From positions 25,048 to 89,047 of IMG/VR virus record IMGVR_UViG_3300035670_000108: a stretch of 64,000 nt of DNA. One strand, given 5' to 3'. This document shows, in pieces, positions 1-6,780 of the stretch; the first letter of the stretch is position 1; each line of letters starts with the position of its first letter. The stretch comes from a virus. The notes below the pieces were generated by a model, which did no database searches, was not told where the DNA came from, and worked only from the letters and a program-made list of their open reading frames with translations. A program made the translations under genes and the position numbers.

Positions 1-45
1 GGGGTTAATCAGGTATTCCAACAGGAGCTAGGAATATAGCAGGGT

Positions 46-270
46 TTATGGGTTTTGTTGCACGTCTTTTTTGGCAAGTGCCCGGTCTTCTCGGCGCAGG
101 ATAGACAACGCATTCTCCTGCGCGCGGCGGTCGCCCGAGTTGCCGCTGATGGTCACCGGAGCGCAGCCCTTCTTGGTCAGCACCAGGTTGCCCTTGCGGG
201 TCCGTCTGCCGACCTTCCAGCCGTGGGCTTCGACGTACTCGGAGACCTTCTGCATGGACTTGCCGATCAA
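46..270 (-). CDS. HicA-like small protein
   Basis: A 74-residue basic protein. I chose TTG at 270 because it overlaps the upstream gene's stop (TTGA) and has GGAGA about 8 nt before it; ATG at 255 is the alternative. The core (GWKVGRRTRKGNLVLTKKG, then PVTISG and NALSILRR) resembles the small double-stranded-RNA-binding fold of HicA/YcfA toxins. The catalytic GSHH-type histidine of HicA is not present and no HicB antitoxin follows, so toxin activity is not supported. It is the last gene of the leftward cluster in this window. Positions 1-45 beyond it show nothing. Confidence 0.6.
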   Translation of the reverse strand: MIGKSMQKVSEYVEAHGWKVGRRTRKGNLVLTKKGCAPVTISGNSGDRRAQENALSILRREDRALAKKDVQQNP

Positions 271-920
271 GGGGTGGTCTCCACCTTCAGGGTGAAGAAC
301 GGCGTGCCGTCTTCGCGGGCGCCAGGCTGCACGATCAGCTCGCAGCCCTTCGGCAGCTTTTCCCGCAGCTCGCCGAACACCGTGGCCAGGTGCTGGTTGA
401 TCACGGCCTGGGCCTTCACCAGCTGGAAGATGGTCACTTCGTCGCCAAGCCTCAGGCTGCCGCGGATCGCTGCGTCGGCCTCGGCCTTCACCTCGGCGGC
501 GGTAGCCGAATAGACCTCGTCCATGAAGGCGTATTCCTTCTGCAGCTGGTCGCGGCAGAAGGCGTCGATCATCTCCTTCAGCGCGGTTCCCCACTCGACG
601 TCCGACAGGCCATCCTTGCGGAACCAGAGCATCATCGAGAAGTTCAGCCAGTCGATCGGGTCACCCTTGGGCAGGTGAGCCAGAAGCTGGCCCAGCAGCT
701 CCAGCACGTTGGTGCGCTCAGGGTCGTTCCAGCCTTTTCGCCCCTTCGCCTGGGACAGGGCCAGCTTCTGCATCATCCCGCCTGCGGCCTGCAGGACCCC
801 GTCGATGTCAACAGAGCGCTGCAGCGCTTCTTCGCCTTCGTATCCGACCATCTGCGCCTGGCGGCGCAGCTCGGCCAGACTTTCGGCGAGGTGAGGTAGC
901 ACTTTCTTCACAGTCATCAT
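267..920 (-). CDS. Hypothetical phage protein, 217 aa
   Basis: Unrecognised soluble protein, mostly helical by composition, with no membrane segment or clear motif. Its start has AGGAG about 5 nt upstream and two consecutive ATG codons. The stop overlaps the TTG start of the next gene, so the two are probably translationally coupled. It belongs to the leftward early-type cluster downstream of the palindrome at 3302. Confidence 0.8.
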   Translation of the reverse strand: MMTVKKVLPHLAESLAELRRQAQMVGYEGEEALQRSVDIDGVLQAAGGMMQKLALSQAKGRKGWNDPERTNVLELLGQLLAHLPKGDPIDWLNFSMMLWFRKDGLSDVEWGTALKEMIDAFCRDQLQKEYAFMDEVYSATAAEVKAEADAAIRGSLRLGDEVTIFQLVKAQAVINQHLATVFGELREKLPKGCELIVQPGAREDGTPFFTLKVETTP

Positions 921-933
921 CGTCTCCTGGCGG

Positions 934-1143
934 TCAGGCGACCGCCTCCAGTTCAGCTTCCAAAGCCCACAGCGGCACGTTGGCCTTGACGAATGCCTCA
1001 GCCATGCCTGGCGGTACCGAGTTGCCCACCATGCGCACCTGGTCGCCGCCGGCCGTGCGAGAGCCGGGGCAGGTGGTCAGGGCTTCCAGGGACCAGGATC
1101 GTATGCCGTCGAGCTTGCTGGTGGTGCTGATGCGGATTGTCAT
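934..1143 (-). CDS. Orphan motif X fragment of a cytosine-5 DNA methyltransferase
   Basis: A 69-residue protein containing GGDQVRMVGNSVPPGMAEAF, which matches the C-terminal motif X (GNSVPP) of C5-cytosine DNA methyltransferases, where it helps bind S-adenosylmethionine. The catalytic PC (motif IV), ENV (VI) and target-recognition regions are all absent here and in the flanking genes. It is therefore a remnant, or a C-terminal piece used alone. The start overlaps the upstream stop (ATGA), so it still looks translated. Methylase activity from this piece alone is not expected. Confidence 0.7.
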   Translation of the reverse strand: MTIRISTTSKLDGIRSWSLEALTTCPGSRTAGGDQVRMVGNSVPPGMAEAFVKANVPLWALEAELEAVA

Positions 1144-1301
1144 TGTTCTGGCCCGTACTTGCGCTCACCGCAGGCGCAGCGATAGACGCCCCGGCGGGTG
1201 ATCGAGATCGAGCGGAGGGTCTGGGTTTTGGTGGTCACGTTCTTCACGAACACCCATTTGTGGCGCTTGCCCTTGGTGCAGGGCTGGACTTTAAGGGACA
1301 T
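1140..1301 (-). CDS. Small basic protein with CxC, 53 aa
   Basis: Short gene placed exactly between neighbours: its TGA overlaps the next ATG (ATGA at 1140-1143) and it starts 4 nt before the previous stop. The product is basic (MSLKVQPCTKGKRHKW at the start) and ends in YRCACGERKYGPEQ, a possible half zinc site together with Cys8. Function unknown. The exact fit of its ends is the main support. Confidence 0.65.
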   Translation of the reverse strand: MSLKVQPCTKGKRHKWVFVKNVTTKTQTLRSISITRRGVYRCACGERKYGPEQ

Positions 1302-1304
1302 CGG

Positions 1305-1643
1305 TCACTCCTTGGCTTTGTCGATTTCGGTTTGCAGCAGGGTCTGCACGGCTATGCGGGTGGTCCCCTCGCGTAGCTCCGGGTTCAGCTGCTGGGCGAA
1401 CTTCACCAGCAGCTCCTCCACCTCGGTGACGTGGAACAGGCCGACGTTGCGCTTCAGCATCTTGGCCAGGTCGTAGTCGACCGTCTTGGCGGGGACGGTG
1501 CCGATCACCATGGAGATGAACTCCTGGCCCTTCGGCGGCTTGAAGCTCACCTGCAGGTAGTTGCCGTTGTCGCCGCGGCTGAGCTTGTTGAAGGTGGTCG
1601 AATAGGTGCAGTCGCCCAGCGACAGAGTTTGCGGGGTGCTCAT
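1305..1643 (-). CDS. Hypothetical phage protein, 112 aa
   Basis: Unrecognised small soluble protein. The N-terminal half is beta-like (TLSLGDCTYSTTFNKLSRGD) and the C-terminal half helical. The start ATG at 1643 follows a GAGGGC ribosome site. It is packed tightly between genes of the leftward cluster (2-nt gap on its upstream side). No catalytic motif is visible. Confidence 0.75.
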   Translation of the reverse strand: MSTPQTLSLGDCTYSTTFNKLSRGDNGNYLQVSFKPPKGQEFISMVIGTVPAKTVDYDLAKMLKRNVGLFHVTEVEELLVKFAQQLNPELREGTTRIAVQTLLQTEIDKAKE

Positions 1644-1645
1644 GA

Positions 1646-1864
1646 CTATGCCCTCGGGTGGTGGAGGTGGTTGAACAGGCGCCGCCAGAAATAGCTGCGC
1701 ACGATGCTGATGGCGGTGAACAGGGCCACGATCTGCATGTTGTCGTTGAGACTGGCGTGCAGACCGTAGAGCGGGAAGATGACCAGCTGGGCAATCACCG
1801 AGATGATGTAGCCGGTCAGGGTGTTGAGGAACGTCTCCAGGATCGACTGCCAGCGGGTCTGCAT
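1646..1864 (-). CDS. Small two-helix membrane protein
   Basis: A 72-residue protein beginning MQTRWQSILETFLNTLTGY, with two hydrophobic stretches (about residues 15-32 and 36-52) and a basic end. It resembles a common small phage membrane protein family that I recall as DUF7220, whose role is unknown. A longer reading upstream would run into the previous gene, so ATG 1864 is preferred. It starts 2 nt after the preceding stop. Confidence 0.75.
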   Translation of the reverse strand: MQTRWQSILETFLNTLTGYIISVIAQLVIFPLYGLHASLNDNMQIVALFTAISIVRSYFWRRLFNHLHHPRA

Positions 1865-1866
1865 GG

Positions 1867-2307
1867 CTACTCCCCCGTGAAGGCTCGGCGCTGCAGCTCC
1901 TTCATCTTCGCCTTCTTCACCTTCTTGGCGCTGGCCTTCATCCACGGGTTGCGGCCGATGGTGCGCTCCGCCTCGATCTTCACCTGGCGACGCTCGGCCG
2001 CGGCGAAGTCCTCGATGCCCTCCTTGCCGATGACGTGGGTGGCATCCTCTGCCTTGTCCACGACCTCGTAGCCCTTGTCGGTCAGCGCGGTGGCGACGCG
2101 GCGGACAAGGGCGGGGTCCATCCCGTCCCCGATGACGGCGATCTTGACCTTGTCGGGTTGAGCTTCTTGCATGGCTATCTCCTGCTGCTGGAACATGTTT
2201 CGCAGCGCCGGTATCAGTGCTGCGGTTAGGGTGGTCTTGCCGTGGTCGATATGGCCGATGGTGCCGACGTTGACTCGTGGACGGCGGGGTTTGATGGCGT
2301 CAAGCAT
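1867..2307 (-). CDS. Protein with EF-Tu-like P-loop N-terminus
   Basis: 146 residues. Residues 8-30 read almost exactly like the start of bacterial elongation factor Tu ([20 protein letters not shown]), including the GHxDHGKT G1/P-loop. The switch regions, the DxxG and NKxD motifs and domains 2-3 of EF-Tu are absent. The rest is a different sequence ([20 protein letters not shown]) with a lysine-rich end. GTP hydrolysis is therefore unproven. Its ATG overlaps the upstream stop (ATGA). It may mimic or interact with host EF-Tu, which is inference only. Confidence 0.75.
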   Translation of the reverse strand: MLDAIKPRRPRVNVGTIGHIDHGKTTLTAALIPALRNMFQQQEIAMQEAQPDKVKIAVIGDGMDPALVRRVATALTDKGYEVVDKAEDATHVIGKEGIEDFAAAERRQVKIEAERTIGRNPWMKASAKKVKKAKMKELQRRAFTGE

Positions 2308-2930
2308 CAGCCCTTTCCCCCGTACAGGTAGTGGTCGAATGGGGTGACGATGTCGGTTCCGGGCTCCTGCTCGGCGATCTGCTGCTGGATCTCGAGCCAC
2401 TCCTTGCGCCAGGCCAGGATGTCGCCGCGTAGCACCTGCACCGTGTCGGTGGGCGGCTTGGGCCAGCCCTCGCGGCGGTTACTCAGTATGCGGTGGAGGT
2501 GGGGCGCCAGGTGGTTCCAGGCCTGCTCCACCAGGGGCAGAGTGTCGCGCGGGCGGTCGCCCTGGCTGAAGGCTTTCACCACCTGGTGCACGGCGTCACC
2601 CAGGCGGTCAGGTTGCTTGGCCAGATAGGCAACAAGGACGGGGTCATTCATCACCAGAGGTTGCGGCTCCTCACCCTTGCCGACCACCCGCAGGATCACG
2701 TCGCCGTGGCACGGCTTCGGCCAGCAGCAGCACACGATGTCCTTGTGCGCCAGCTCGCGGCGCATCATGGTCACCAGGTTTGGGTTGAGGAACAGCCAGT
2801 GCTCGTAGAGCTTGATGCAGCCCTCGCGGCCAAAGGTGCGCTCGTCGAAGGGGTTGCCCCAGGGACCCGGGCGCATGATGTTCACCGCGTCGGCCGGGAT
2901 CTCGCGGTGGCGGACGTTAAACAGTTCCAT
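2307..2930 (-). CDS. DUF4326-like protein
   Basis: 207 residues. The N-terminal ~85 residues carry the DUF4326 pattern: [20 protein letters not shown] near the start, then [17 protein letters not shown]. This domain is common in phages and its biochemical role is unknown; the conserved Cys/His could bind a metal. The C-terminal ~120 residues are helical and unrecognised. It overlaps the upstream gene by 14 nt and the downstream gene by ATGA. Confidence 0.8.
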   Translation of the reverse strand: MELFNVRHREIPADAVNIMRPGPWGNPFDERTFGREGCIKLYEHWLFLNPNLVTMMRRELAHKDIVCCCWPKPCHGDVILRVVGKGEEPQPLVMNDPVLVAYLAKQPDRLGDAVHQVVKAFSQGDRPRDTLPLVEQAWNHLAPHLHRILSNRREGWPKPPTDTVQVLRGDILAWRKEWLEIQQQIAEQEPGTDIVTPFDHYLYGGKG

Positions 2931-3282
2931 CGTAGGCCACCGGCGATTGCTGGATCAGGCCGATCAGCTTGGTGATCTCCTGGCGGGCGAAGTAGTGAGG
3001 GTCCGGGAAACCGGCCGGGCAGATCTGCTTGATCAGCGCCTCGGCCGCCACGCGGAGGTCGTGGGCATGCAGCTGAGCCTTGAGGTCGGCCATGCTCACC
3101 TGCTTGTTCAGCCAGGCCGCGTCGGTGTTTCGCAGGTGCTGCAGCGGGCCGCTGATTTCCGCGCTGACCAGGCCATAACGGCCCGTCGCCCAGGCACTGC
3201 GCAGATCGGCCTTCCAGAATCGACCGTGGTTCTTCTCCCACGCCACCAGGGCTCGAACAATCTCAATAGGTAGTCGTTTCAT
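2917..3282 (-). CDS. Hypothetical phage protein, 121 aa
   Basis: First gene of a leftward cluster, starting 19 nt downstream of the 29-bp palindrome at 3302-3330. GGAG lies just before the ATG. The product is soluble and helical, with several Trp residues near the N-terminus (MKRLPIEIVRALVAWEKNHG). No known domain seen. Confidence 0.78.
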   Translation of the reverse strand: MKRLPIEIVRALVAWEKNHGRFWKADLRSAWATGRYGLVSAEISGPLQHLRNTDAAWLNKQVSMADLKAQLHAHDLRVAAEALIKQICPAGFPDPHYFARQEITKLIGLIQQSPVAYDGTV

Positions 3283-3301
3283 TTGCTCCTCCAGGAAGCA
3301 A

Positions 3302-3330
3302 CAGACCCTGCAAAGACTTTGCAGGGTCTG
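3302..3330. repeat. Palindrome copy 1 (29 bp, longest)
   Basis: Perfect 29-bp palindrome with 14-bp arms; its core CTGCAAAGACTTTGCAG (3308-3324) is the family motif. It sits between two leftward gene clusters, 19 nt upstream of the start at 3282. Confidence 0.9.
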
Positions 3331-3351
3331 AAGGTTAGACGAATTGGCGGA

Positions 3352-3657
3352 TCAGCGGAAGTCGTACAGTTGCTTGCGCAGTTGCGCTCGCTCCACGTCC
3401 CAGTCCTGGCCGGTGCAATAGGTCATCACCTGGCCCCTCACGTAGAGGCGCTCGATAGCCCAGCGGCCAGGCCACTCCTTCAGGGGGCGGGCGATGTTCT
3501 CGGCGATGACCTGCTTCTTGTCCTGGCGGCAGCGTTTGGTGACCATGTCCAGCAAGGATCGCTGCTGTTTGTCCGTCAACACCTGCTGCGCGTTGGGGTT
3601 TTCTCGTGCGTCTCGCATCATCATCTTCAGCGAGATCTCCTCGTGGGCTGTGCTCAC
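3352..3657 (-). CDS. Hypothetical phage protein, 101 aa
   Basis: Basic, helical, charged protein (MSTAHEEISLKMMMRDAREN at the start) with no membrane segment. Last gene of its cluster; its stop lies 21 nt before the palindrome at 3302. Start overlaps the upstream stop by ATGA. Function not recognised. Confidence 0.75.
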   Translation of the reverse strand: MSTAHEEISLKMMMRDARENPNAQQVLTDKQQRSLLDMVTKRCRQDKKQVIAENIARPLKEWPGRWAIERLYVRGQVMTYCTGQDWDVERAQLRKQLYDFR

Positions 3658-3938
3658 AGTGCGTACTCCCGTTTGATGGCCAGATAGCGGGTGGTGTCGA
3701 CCTTCTGCACCACCCAGTCAGTGGCCTCGGCCTCGTTGTCGCCGCCGGCCGGGTAGACCCCAACGACGGTGGGGATCGAGAAGCTCTGCCCCTTGGCGGT
3801 GACGATGCGGTCGCCGGGCTCGACCTTCATGTCCTCGGGCGCCAGGTAGAAGTAGGAGCGGTTGCCACCGCCACTGAAGATCACGCCGACAACGACGTAG
3901 GGGGTCTTGGGTTTCGGGTCGAGCAAGGGGTGGCTCAT
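3654..3938 (-). CDS. Hypothetical beta-rich protein, 94 aa
   Basis: Small beta-rich protein; PEDMKVEPGDRIVTAKGQSF suggests a short SH3- or OB-like barrel, but no family is recognised. The stop overlaps the next start (ATGA at 3654-3657) and the start overlaps the preceding stop. Confidence 0.75.
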   Translation of the reverse strand: MSHPLLDPKPKTPYVVVGVIFSGGGNRSYFYLAPEDMKVEPGDRIVTAKGQSFSIPTVVGVYPAGGDNEAEATDWVVQKVDTTRYLAIKREYAL

Positions 3939-4438
3939 GGCAGTTGTTCCTCGGGCATTTCCAGGCGGTAGAAGCCCAGCACCTGGGTGCCGTTGACCTC
4001 CTGGACGGTGAAGGTGATCTCGGGGCCGGCGACGTTGTCCAGCTGCTCCATCAGCGAGCTGACGAAGGCGTCGACCTGCGGCGGCTGCAGCTCGTGGTAG
4101 CGGTCGAACAGGCCGTTGTAGCTGGCCGGCGCCACCTGGGCGATCAGGTCGAGCAGGAACTCTGCCGTCTCCTCGTCGGTGTAGCTGGCCGGGCTGACAA
4201 GGTGGGGGCCGCCATCGGCTACCGTCTCGGCCGGCGCGCTGTGCACCTCGAAGACCACCAGGCAGTTGTCACCCTTGAGGCTCGCCAGCGGGTTGCTCTT
4301 GAGGGTGGCTATCGCCTCGTCGACGTCGCGGTTGGTCGGCGCCAGCAGTCGCCGGGCCTCTTCCTCGCTGATGCCGACGTGCTGGGGGCCGACGCGGCGG
4401 GAGAAGTGGCCGGGAATGGTGCGGCGTTGGTAACTCAT
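3935..4438 (-). CDS. Hypothetical phage protein, 167 aa
   Basis: Starts MSYQRRTIPGHFSRRVGPQH at ATG 4438, which overlaps the upstream stop (ATGA); the longer in-frame reading is rejected because it runs through the preceding gene. No recognised domain; predicted soluble and acidic in the middle. Confidence 0.75.
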   Translation of the reverse strand: MSYQRRTIPGHFSRRVGPQHVGISEEEARRLLAPTNRDVDEAIATLKSNPLASLKGDNCLVVFEVHSAPAETVADGGPHLVSPASYTDEETAEFLLDLIAQVAPASYNGLFDRYHELQPPQVDAFVSSLMEQLDNVAGPEITFTVQEVNGTQVLGFYRLEMPEEQLP

Positions 4439-4689
4439 GGGGTGGCTCCTTTGCGTGGTTGACAGTCGGTGTGGTAGGTCGGCTCGGTCTTCCACACCTT
4501 AGAACGAGCGATCAGCTCGTCGAGAATCTGGCGTCGGGTTTTGGCGTTTCCAGCGGCGTCAGTGTTGAACGGGTTGAGGGTCTGCGACTCGGTGAAAGTG
4601 CGCGAGGCCTTCTTGTTGCAGACGGGGCAGATTCCCGACTTCTTGATCGGGTACTTGACCACCTCGAAGTTCACGCGGGTTGTACGCAT
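4435..4689 (-). CDS. Small zinc-finger-like protein, 84 aa
   Basis: Contains CPVCNKKASRTFTES and a distal HTDC, giving a plausible Cys2-HisCys metal site. The rest is basic and helical. Many such CxxC proteins lie in this arm and could bind nucleic acid, but that is inference. Overlaps both neighbours (19 nt upstream, 4 nt downstream). Confidence 0.75.
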   Translation of the reverse strand: MRTTRVNFEVVKYPIKKSGICPVCNKKASRTFTESQTLNPFNTDAAGNAKTRRQILDELIARSKVWKTEPTYHTDCQPRKGATP

Positions 4690-5117
4690 GGCTCACCCTC
4701 CATGCCGCCGGCATAGATCTTCACGTCGTCGCCTAAGTACAGGTCAATCGGTAGGAAGTCGGTGTCGTAGCCGCAGGCCTTAGTCAGGCGCAGCCCGACA
4801 TCGCCCAGGCCACGATCCCAGAACCCGCAGCCGTGACCGTTACGGGTCAGCCAGAGGTCATGACCGGCGTAATCGTAGGCCGTACCCTGGCTAGGGTCAT
4901 AGCTGATCTGGTCGGTGTACAGCTCCAGGTCATCGCGGTAGCGCTCGAAGAACTTGGTGGCCTCGGCCTTCAGGCGCTCTTCCTGGTGCTCCCCCCACTC
5001 GAAGTTGTCCGAGTCGAGGTCAACGTCTTGGCCGGTCTGCGGGTGGGTGCTGGTGCTGCTCCACAGGGCGGCCACCAGGTAGCCGCGCAGGAACTCTTCA
5101 AGGAGTGGGTTACTCAT
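4671..5117 (-). CDS. Hypothetical acidic protein, 148 aa
   Basis: Acidic soluble protein with aromatic-rich patches (SYDPSQGTAYDYAGHDLWLT, then NGHGCGFWDRG). This combination recurs in phage early proteins of unknown role. Start overlaps the upstream gene by 8 nt; its last 19 nt overlap the next gene. Confidence 0.8.
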   Translation of the reverse strand: MSNPLLEEFLRGYLVAALWSSTSTHPQTGQDVDLDSDNFEWGEHQEERLKAEATKFFERYRDDLELYTDQISYDPSQGTAYDYAGHDLWLTRNGHGCGFWDRGLGDVGLRLTKACGYDTDFLPIDLYLGDDVKIYAGGMEGEPCVQPA

Positions 5118-5367
5118 GGGGGAATACCTCGTCGATAATGTGGCGGCAGCGGCGGCACTCTCGCGCGCCAGCCGCCTCGGCGGTGCGGAAGGAGCCGCCG
5201 GTGGAGTACGGCTTGCTGCCGCACATGGCCCCGCCGTCGTGGATAGCGTGGGCGACGCCGGTCTGGTCGTGCCAGCGGTTCAGCGAGGGCGCCCACCACA
5301 CGCCGGTGGCGTCGACAGCCCGGCGGATCTCGGCGAGCCGCCCCTTGCCTGGCTCACAGAGGTTCAT
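5110..5367 (-). CDS. Small Cys-containing protein, 85 aa
   Basis: Ends with ARECRRCRHIIDEVFPHE, a CxxC plus His that may bind zinc with Cys4 or Cys49. No family recognised. Overlaps the upstream gene by 14 nt and the downstream gene by 8 nt, typical of this compressed cluster. Confidence 0.75.
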   Translation of the reverse strand: MNLCEPGKGRLAEIRRAVDATGVWWAPSLNRWHDQTGVAHAIHDGGAMCGSKPYSTGGSFRTAEAAGARECRRCRHIIDEVFPHE

Positions 5368-5974
5368 CGCCTTCCGCCTCCTCGACGAAGGGCACGATGT
5401 CCACGGTGATGTCGAAGGTCTCGTCGATCTGGCCGTCCAGCGGGCCGCCGAACTGATCCAGCTTGAAGCGGCCGGCGTTCAGCACCAGGCACTTGCGCTT
5501 CGGCTCGATGCCGCGATCCCACAGATCGAGCATGTCCTTCACCGCGTTGTGCACCTGCTCGGACAGCTGGCCCATCGGGTCGTCACCGATGTCCGCGTCG
5601 TCCAGCAGGGCACCGGGTTCCAGCATGGCCAGGTTCAACTCTTCGTCAACCTCCAGGGCCGATCCCTCGATGGCGAAACACATGGCGCCGTTGAAGGTGC
5701 AGCCTGGGAAGGCGTTGATCTCTATGCGGATCTGGTTGAGCACCTTCGGCGCCGGCAGCTCGATGCCGTCGTCGTCCCAGGCGGCCGGATGGATGTCCCC
5801 CGGTACCACGCCGATGACCTTGATCTCGGTCTCGCGCATCGACCAGTCAGCGGCGGCCTGGGCACGGCCCTCGACGCCGGCAAGGGTGGCATCCTCCTGC
5901 TCAACCTCGACGGTGCAGATGTGGGTGGTGCCGGCGTCATTGGTTTGGCGGCAGAAAGTGGTGAACTTGAACAT
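5354..5974 (-). CDS. Hypothetical acidic protein, 206 aa
   Basis: ATG at 5974 (MFKFTTFCRQTNDAG) is preferred over the in-frame ATG at 5992 because GAGGAGG lies 5 nt before it. Acidic, beta-rich, without recognised motifs. It starts 14 nt after the stop of a 39-codon gene. Confidence 0.78.
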   Translation of the reverse strand: MFKFTTFCRQTNDAGTTHICTVEVEQEDATLAGVEGRAQAAADWSMRETEIKVIGVVPGDIHPAAWDDDGIELPAPKVLNQIRIEINAFPGCTFNGAMCFAIEGSALEVDEELNLAMLEPGALLDDADIGDDPMGQLSEQVHNAVKDMLDLWDRGIEPKRKCLVLNAGRFKLDQFGGPLDGQIDETFDITVDIVPFVEEAEGDEPL

Positions 5975-5988
5975 GGCGACCTCCTCGG

Positions 5989-6108
5989 TCAAAACCAGAT
6001 ATAGCGGTAGAAGGTGTAGGTGCCGAGCAGGCCTCCCGGTTTGAAGACCTGATACCCAACGTGCACCCCTTGTCGGATGATCATTCGCAGACGGTAGCGT
6101 TGCTTCAC
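5989..6108 (-). CDS. Very small basic protein, 39 aa
   Basis: GTG start at 6108 with GGGAGG 6 nt upstream, overlapping the previous stop (GTGA). The product is basic and aromatic (MKQRYRLRMIIRQGVHVGYQ, ending FYRYIWF). Without it there would be an unusual 130-nt gap in an otherwise gapless cluster. Function unknown. Confidence 0.55.
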   Translation of the reverse strand: MKQRYRLRMIIRQGVHVGYQVFKPGGLLGTYTFYRYIWF

Positions 6109-6362
6109 AGGGAACCTCCCATTGCCTTGATCACCATCGGGGTGATGTCCTTGCGCGAGCCTTCCCAGAAGCGGAACGCCGGAGACCGGCCCACCTCGAA
6201 GTCGACGCGCATCATCAGCCGGCCGCGGCGGTTGGTCACGTAGGCCTGGCCATGCGGTTGCAGCAGATCCGGCTGGAATGTGGCGGCGTTGCGGATTGCC
6301 TCGCGCGCCGCCACCCGCACCTTGGCCAGGAAGGCCTCATTGAGGCTCGTTGGCGTGATCAT
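6105..6362 (-). CDS. Hypothetical phage protein, 85 aa
   Basis: ATG 6362 (MITPTSLNEAFLAKVR) with GAGGG about 8 nt upstream is preferred; an in-frame ATG at 6383 would lengthen the overlap with the preceding gene. Contains VTNRRGRLMMRVDFEVGR, a basic beta hairpin. No family recognised. Confidence 0.7.
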   Translation of the reverse strand: MITPTSLNEAFLAKVRVAAREAIRNAATFQPDLLQPHGQAYVTNRRGRLMMRVDFEVGRSPAFRFWEGSRKDITPMVIKAMGGSL

Positions 6363-6687
6363 GGGAGGTACCCTCGTAGCCAATGGCCAACAGGTTCTGG
6401 ATGGCGGCGTCGATCGCCGTGGCCTTGGCCTGCGCCTCGCCCATGATCTCGTCGCGGGCCTTCTCCATGGCCTTGACTTCCAGGCTGATCATGTCGATCT
6501 CGCCCTCGGGCAGCGGCACTTCCACTTCGTGCTCGCAGATGAAGATCTCGCCGGAGGTGTTGGCCTTCAGCTGCCGGGGGTCCCAGCTTTGCATCGAGAA
6601 GGTGTAAGGCAGTTGCCCTGGTTCGACATAACACCGGCGGCGAGCGACGACATAGAGCTTCTGTTTCAGAGCGGAGGGGAGTTTCAT
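6337..6687 (-). CDS. Hypothetical protein with C-terminal helix, 116 aa
   Basis: N-terminal half beta-like, C-terminal half a long Ala/Glu/Lys helix (MEKARDEIMGEAQAKATAID). First gene downstream of palindrome copy 2, whose edge is only 8 nt before the ATG. Before the SGNH cassette arrived it was probably adjacent to the gene that now ends at 8467. Confidence 0.75.
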   Translation of the reverse strand: MKLPSALKQKLYVVARRRCYVEPGQLPYTFSMQSWDPRQLKANTSGEIFICEHEVEVPLPEGEIDMISLEVKAMEKARDEIMGEAQAKATAIDAAIQNLLAIGYEGTSHDHANEPQ

Positions 6688-6693
6688 GGAGTC

Positions 6694-6717
6694 ACCTACA
6701 AAGGCTTTGCAGCCTGG
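6694..6717. repeat. Left direct repeat of SGNH cassette (palindrome copy 2)
   Basis: 24 bp identical to 8465-8488 and in the same orientation. It contains the variant palindrome CTACAAAGGCTTTGCAG (6696-6712); the GG centre is found only in these two copies, which bracket the two-gene cassette. Confidence 0.9.
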
Positions 6718-6732
6718 CTATTGATGGCGATG

Positions 6733-6762
6733 GAAAAGATGCGGGAGGCCTAAGCCTCCCGC
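6733..6762 (-). terminator. Leftward intrinsic terminator after SGNH gene
   Basis: Stem of 9 bp (GCGGGAGGC/GCCTCCCGC, 6741-6762) with a TTAG loop, followed on the leftward strand by ATCTTTTCC. It lies 18 nt past the SGNH gene stop and would insulate the cassette from downstream genes. Confidence 0.7.
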
Positions 6763-6780
6763 AAATGGTGTTGCTGTCGA

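Noticed and set aside
1867-2307. Functional elongation factor Tu
   Set aside because: Only the G1 segment is present; the other GTPase motifs and domains 2-3 are missing.
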